NCBI GenBank assembly: GCA_011033025.1
Contig: WFMF01000044.1
Location: forward strand, 124,001-188,000
Direction: 5' to 3'
Source: Beroe forskalii
Taxonomy: Eukaryota > Ctenophora > Nuda > Beroida > Beroidae
Length of the DNA stretch: 64,000 nucleotides
A model generated the notes under the pieces. That model was given only the letters and a program-made list of their open reading frames with translations. It did no database searches and had not been told where the DNA came from. The translations under genes were made by a program, and so were the position numbers. Positions 58,780-64,000 of this stretch are shown piece after piece. Position 1 is the first letter of the stretch. Every line of letters starts with the position of its first letter.

Positions 58780-60627
58780 AATAATAATAAAAATAATAAG
58801 TGCAATTTATACACCGCAATTAAGCTTCAAGCCTATACTCAGCAGTGTTCAATAATTTAAAGACTAATACTTAGATTTCTAAAAAATGCAACGGAAAGAT
58901 AACATCCTAAATAAATAATTCGTTGTAAAAATGAATAAGGGAAAGCATTGGATAGAATTAATTCCTAGAAATAAATGCTTGTAAAACATAACAACATAAA
59001 GCCAGATTAAAATAACTAAATTTGAAATAAACAATTCGTTAGTTTAACATAGTACTTATTTGACAAAATAACTTGTACCCTCAAAAACTGATACATACTG
59101 ATTGAACTTATTTACAATTAAATTATGAAGAATAATATAAAAACAAACATAAATAAAGTTGGAATGCAATGCATGTTAATAACATATTTAAAACTGTCAA
59201 TAAATAATTCAGTTGGTCATAGATAAAAACCACTACATTAACATCATAAATGATTTAAATTAAATAGAAAAAAACAATGTATTGCAATGAAAAGCATGCA
59301 GCAGATTTTGATATTAATCATACATTCATTTATGGACAATTATTGACTTTCGAGGATCAAATTTGAGTTCATATTCACATTTTGAAAAGAGATATGTTTT
59401 GAGACTCTTCTTAAAGCTGAATGTGTTTGTTGCTTCCTTGATATAAGATGGTAAATTGAATATTTGTGGTCCAATAACACTGATTGCTCTTGCACCATAC
59501 TTAGTTTGTGTCCTTGGAACATCTAATCTGACAGAACTACCATGAGATACAAAGCCAAATAGTTCATACAAGTAGGAGGAGCAAGACCATTTACTGACTT
59601 ATATACCAGAAGGGCAACTTTGAAGATAATTCTCTTTTGATTGTCAGCCAGTGTGTAGAGTATTGAGATCATCATTCATATGACTATATTTATATTTCCC
59701 CATAACTAATTTCGATGCTGCATTCTGAATCTGTTGTAGCTGGAGTAACAGTTTTGGCCAATGCCAAAGTACAGAGCATTGCAATAGTCTAAACATGAAA
59801 CAACAACCATACTGTTCACAATGGTTTCAGGTTTTCGTTAGATAGAAGATATCGAATTTTGTTATTTTTCTGAGAGTGTTGAAGCAACTCTTCTTGACAG
59901 AAATTACCTGGTTGGACATGGTCAGTGATTCATCCATTAGCACACCAAGGTTTTTCACTGTTGTAACAAATCTAATTGATATATCCTGACTCAGAAAAGC
60001 ACCACCAATTGGAATTTTTGCTCAGAATATCCCAGGCCCAAAAACAACAATTTGAGTTTTGTCCATTAAGGTGCAGGCAGAAATGTGACATCCACAGTTT
60101 CACCTTGTGGAAGCAGTATGCAAAGCTCTTCGGTGAGGCATAGGTGCTGGCTTTTGGGGAGTGAAAACTTTCAGAATCTGGTGGTCATCTGCATACCCAT
60201 AGATTGTAAAACCAAGATTCCTAATCATGGCATAAATTGATCTTATGTAAATATTAGACAGTACTGGGCCTAATACCCCCTGAGGGACACCAAATTGGAT
60301 AATAATCTCTTCTGATATTGAGTTACCCATCCTAGTCCTATGAGTTCGAGATGTAAGAAAGCTACAGAAACCACTTGAGGCAGTTCCAGTGACACCTATT
60401 TCTCTTTCAAAGTTTTCAACAGTATGCCATGTTCAACAGTATCAAATGCAGCACTCAAGTCAAGTAATAAGACAACTGTTGCACTTCGAGTCAGAAGCTA
60501 TCAGAATGTCATTAGTTAATCGTATTAAAAGAGTTTCAGTACTAAAGTTCTTTTTGTAGGCTGATTGCTCTGGGATCTCCAGATTGTTAGATTTCAGATG
60601 TTCGTTTAGCCCGTTGATACTAAAAGG
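58780..60627 (-). mobile_element. Decayed CR1/L2-type non-LTR retrotransposon, 5' truncated
   Basis: Read on the minus strand, pieces of one reverse transcriptase appear in order: NGLNEHLKSNNLEIPEQSAY and FSTETLL (about 60612-60510), VPQGVLGPVLSNIYI (about 60289-60245), the catalytic GYADDHQIL (about 60203-60177), then LVYKSVNGLAPPYLYELFGF, DVPRTQTKYGARAISVIGPQ and FKKSLKTYLF (about 59615-59380), the typical C terminus of CR1/L2-like ORF2. The 3' end is marked by GCGGTGTATAAATTGCACTT and an (ATT)n run at 58780-58825. Frameshifts and stops separate the pieces. The YADD core is intact but the element is dead. The 5' part stops at the G-rich foldback at 60628. Confidence 0.85.
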
Positions 60628-61425
60628 TGGAACCACCCGAAACCACCCGAAACCAGCCGAAACCACCCAACCCACCCGAAACCACCCCCGAAACCACCCA
60701 ACATAACTCCGAAACCAGCCGAAACCAGCCGAAACCAGCCGAAACCAGCCGAAACCATCCGAAACCACCCAACCACCCGAAACCACCCAACCCACCCAAC
60801 CCACCCAACGGTGGGCTGGGTGGTTTCGTGGTTTCGGTGGTTTCGGGTCACTACATTTAAGTAAAATTTTGGGTCGTTTCGGGCTGGTTTCGGGCTGGTT
60901 TCGATGGTTTCGAAATTTTAGCATATAAATTGGGGAACTTAAAACACCGAAACCACCCGAAACCACCCGAAACCACGAAACCACCAACCACCCGAAACCA
61001 CCCAAAATTCATATTTTGGGTTGGTTTGGTGGGTTGGGTCGTTTCGGGTAGTTCCAAACAAAGGTAAAATTTTGGCTCGTTTCAAAATTTTTGCATAAAT
61101 TAGGGAGTTCTAACCACCAAAATGACCCAAAACGACCCAACCCACCTGAAACTATCCAAAATCCATATTCTGGGTGGGTTCGGGTGGTTTCGGGTAGTTC
61201 AATCAAGTAAAATTTTGGTTCGTTTTGCTAGTTTCGGAAATTTTTTGCGTAAATTGGGGGTATTCAAACCACCTGAAACCAGCCGATTCCACACAAAATA
61301 TGAATTATGCACTTTGTGCTGTTTCGTATGGTTTCGAAACAGCCCGAAACAACCCAAACAACCCACAACAATCCGAAACCACCCAAACGATGAATTTTGG
61401 GTTATGGTGGACTGACGGTTTCTAA
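60628..61425. repeat. Foldback built of GGTTTCGGGTGG repeats
   Basis: A block of CCGAAACCACCCGAAACCAG (60630-60810) faces GGTGGGCTGGGTGGTTTCGT and further GGTTTCGGG (60811-60915), forming a near-perfect long hairpin. Two or three weaker alternating blocks of both polarities follow to 61425, with AAATTTTTGCATAAATTGGG-type sequence between them (60915-60940, 61085-61105, 61235-61260), so a larger unit appears to be repeated about every 150-160 bp. Long open frames here on both strands are repeat translation. Confidence 0.75.
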
Positions 61426-62332
61426 GCTGGCAATTGTGATCATATCAATCATTCTCCTCCGATATGTACATTTTGATACTCCGTCGATTTTACGTTAACT
61501 TAGTGTGTAGGTACCATTACTCCAATCTCCATTATATGATGTATAGCTCTGTTACCAAATAAAATGAGGAAATTTGGTAACTTTCCGAAATTTAATGATC
61601 ACATGCAATGATGAATCATGAACTGATCATGTGCCACGTGCAATGTGCAATGTGCATGGATTACGTTTACGAGCACAATTGCATGGAAGTAGTGGCATAA
61701 AGCTCTGCAAATTCTCAAATATTACGTAGTCATAGACCAGAGATTGTGATACATCTGAAATACGAAATTTATATCAACGGCCGTGCTGAAATTCAGCTTG
61801 CTGTAGGTACGATATAAGTTATTGGATCATGCTGAAAATCAAAGAGAGGCTTGCAAAAGAGATTAAATATCACACACAAACTCGTCCACTCGTTAGGTAT
61901 AGTTTTTTATTTTGTTACAATTACATGCGCTGTTTCTTAATTAGTTAATTGCCAAAACCTCGATACCATGTCCGTTTTACCCGACATACAATTCAGGGCT
62001 GCCTGTAATAACTTATCATTGCACAATACACAAGTAACATTTGATACACGTCTGTAAGTGTACATTGTGGGGATTTCTATAGTCCCACCGCCCACGTGAT
62101 TATATATCAAGTAACATTAACAACAAAATATAATGTTGGAATACGTAGTATTTGAACATTTTCATAAAGGTGAATAAGATGAATAAGATGAACGTACGGT
62201 CGAATTACATGCAAAAAGGTGAATATAAGTGCACGGGCCGTCTGAGCAATGAAAGTACTGTAATGCAACGAAATGAAGGATTCTTACGCAACCAATGACA
62301 CATTCGCGATATTTCCCTAACTGCTGCTGAAC
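61426..62332. other. Unannotated stretch
   Basis: No gene or structured repeat seen. Local GTGCAATGTGCAATGTGCATGG repetition near 61636. Confidence 0.45.
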
Positions 62333-63319
62333 TTGCCCGGTAGGGTGTAACAGAATTTCCCGACTTTGGCAATTCAAAATGCCTGGGGTATTTTCATACA
62401 GCCTAGAGTTGTAACAAAATCGAAAAATTTTGAAAATTTTTTTGAAGCTGCCAGATGGCAAAAAACTTTTTGCTTGTTAATTATAAAGGCAAATTCCTTG
62501 GGTGCATTACCTCAAAACTGCTTGTTTATGTAACTTCTCGTTGTGTTCATCGTTTCACAGGTATGAAATGGGGTATAGGTCGAATTATGCTTCTATCTAG
62601 TTCAGGGGCTGAGATATGGCCGATTTTCAGTGTTTATATGGTCAATGACCATATATGGTCATAACTTTTATCTTTTACTCAAGAGATGCAACAAAATTTT
62701 TGAATTTTTGTATAGTAAGTTATACCCAAAGAACACGGTTTGGCGATCAGAATTACTTTAAAGTCATCAGAAGTGACCGAATGGCAATATATGCCAATTT
62801 TGGCTTCATCAGAATTGCCATATTTTGCCATTCGGCCACTTCTGATGACTTAAAAGTAATTCTGAATACCAAACCGTGTTCTTTGGGTATGACTTACTAT
62901 ACAAAAATTCAAAAATTTTGTTGCTATATCTTTTGGTTAAAAAGTTATTACGCGTTAAAGTTATGCCCATATATGGTCATTGACCATATATGGGCATACG
63001 AAAAAAGGCCATATCTCAGCCCCTGAACTAGATAGAAGCATAATTCTTCGACCTATACCCCCATTTTCATACCTGTAGAAAACGATGAACACAACGAGAA
63101 GTTACATAAACAAGTAGTTTCTGAGTTAATGCACCAAAGGAATTTGCCTTTATAATTAACAGGCAAAAAAAGTTTTTGCCATCTGGTGAGCCCCAAAAAA
63201 TATTTTTTTCAAAACTTTTTCGATTTTTGTTTTCCTAGTGTCCTAGGCTGTATGAAAATACCCCAGGCATTTTGAGTTGTCTAAGTCGGGAAATTCTGTT
63301 CCACCCTATTGCCCGGGCA
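62333..63319. mobile_element. 987-bp palindromic foldback element
   Basis: Almost the whole element is one inverted repeat with its centre near 62808-62818. The left end TTGCCCGGTAGGGTG...AACAGAATTTCCCGACTT is mirrored at the right end AAGTCGGGAAATTCTGTT...TTGCCCGGGCA. Nested palindromes such as ACCATATATGG and GGTCAATGACC occur in each arm. Arms are roughly 90% alike by eye. No transposase; the 123-codon open frame across the centre is incidental. Confidence 0.8.
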
Positions 63320-64000
63320 TGTTATGCGTCGCGCGCGAAAAATAGGCGCAAGAATTGTTACTGATACTGACACTGTCAGGGGCATATTGTTCGTGTGGGC
63401 TTACTATTTGTGCGCGATGTTACCCTCGGCAAAATCTTCCATCATTTCTAACAAATGTCAGATGTTTCGTTGTGAATTATATTTTGAATGTTTTAATGAA
63501 TCAGAATTTGCACACTCGGGCTCAAGTAAAGTGATGCAATCATCATAAGTGATAGTGTTGTTTTAAGTACATTTTGGGTCAAAAAAGTGTTACCACGCAT
63601 GGTTTTCAAAAGTTCAAAGCACCTTTGCTCCTTTACTCTTTTACAGTAAAACTTATCAAACGTTGAATGGTCGTTTGGTTTGCCGTAGACTACAGCCCCA
63701 GTGTGGACGATTTTCTTTACGAGAACTACCTATTTCTCTGTAGATTAAAACCACCATATATGCAATTACCCGGCCACTGAGGATCTTTCGTGAGCCATTT
63801 CACCCTTTCAACTTATTTTACAATCTGATGCTTCTGACGTATGATTTATGAAGATACATATCAATAACGAGCTAGGCCGTCGGGCTCGTTCTTCGTAGCT
63901 CAAGCTGCCACAGGTCATCAATAAGTCAATACACGTCTTGTTCCTGATTAACGAGTTTAAGTCGAGCTCAGTGTTCAACCCATGTTAATAGTGATAATAT
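63320..64000. other. Unannotated right edge
   Basis: No supported feature. A 79-codon plus-strand frame (63309-63548) starts in the transposon end and has no recognisable motif. Confidence 0.45.

Noticed and set aside
60460-61005. 181-codon frame with GWFRVVSGGFG-like repeats
   Set aside because: Most of it is repeat translation of GGTTTCGGGTGG; only its last 50 or so residues are LINE RT, annotated separately.
62655-63026. 123-codon plus-strand frame
   Set aside because: It runs across the centre of the palindromic element and has no domain.

Overview
This is a gene-poor, AT-rich and repeat-dense stretch of animal nuclear DNA. The evidence is spliced genes with GT-AG introns, metazoan domain architectures (papain + ShKT + sushi + kringle, LHFPL tetraspan, Rho GTPase), a Penelope-like element, a CR1/L2-type LINE and TTAGGG-type minisatellites. 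The species cannot be fixed from the sequence. The mix of an ShKT-bearing protease, a hemocyanin/prophenoloxidase-type protein and many miniature elements suggests a marine invertebrate, possibly an early-branching one. Nothing looks bacterial or viral.

Genes, left to right: (1) the 5' part of a secreted papain-like protease on the minus strand (1-2692, three exons seen, running off the left edge); (2) an intronless 635-residue type-3 copper protein on the plus strand (14872-16779); (3) two unrecognised minus-strand 3' gene ends (17140-17750 and 18904-19503); (4) an intronless secreted pentraxin/LamG-like protein, minus (21770-22564); (5) a decayed Lys/Ser/Glu-rich reading region, minus (about 23370-26579), split by two transposons; (6) a five-exon LHFPL-family tetraspan gene, minus (35485-38981), reconstructed as 210 residues with every splice phase agreeing; (7) an intronless divergent Rho-family GTPase, minus (55988-56581), whose Gln61 equivalent is Ala. 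There is no operon logic. The secreted protease, copper protein and pentraxin-like protein would suit extracellular or innate-immune roles, but that is inference.

Most of the rest is mobile or satellite DNA. It includes a decayed Penelope-like element with inverted terminal pieces and a hammerhead-like motif (4020-7562), PIF/Harbinger-type MITEs with TTA/TAA target duplications (23685, 31142, 40167, 44328), TA-flanked MITEs (8181, 10588, 26719), a 17-bp KpnI-type satellite with higher-order duplication (27372-30908) and a 5'-truncated LINE (58780-60627).

The most striking theme is a set of foldback elements whose inverted arms are made of element-specific minisatellites: GGATCCAAT (6310-7097, 8-bp target duplication), a telomere-like dodecamer in head-to-head orientation inside GGCGCC-rich arms (11430-14148), about 167-bp units arranged 4+4 (24692-26278, TA duplication), TTGGGACAAATGGGACA (27517-28092), GGTTTCGGGTGG (60628-61425) and others. 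A second unusual feature is a 53-bp minisatellite in the third intron of the LHFPL gene that repeats the splice acceptor and start of exon 4 about nine times.
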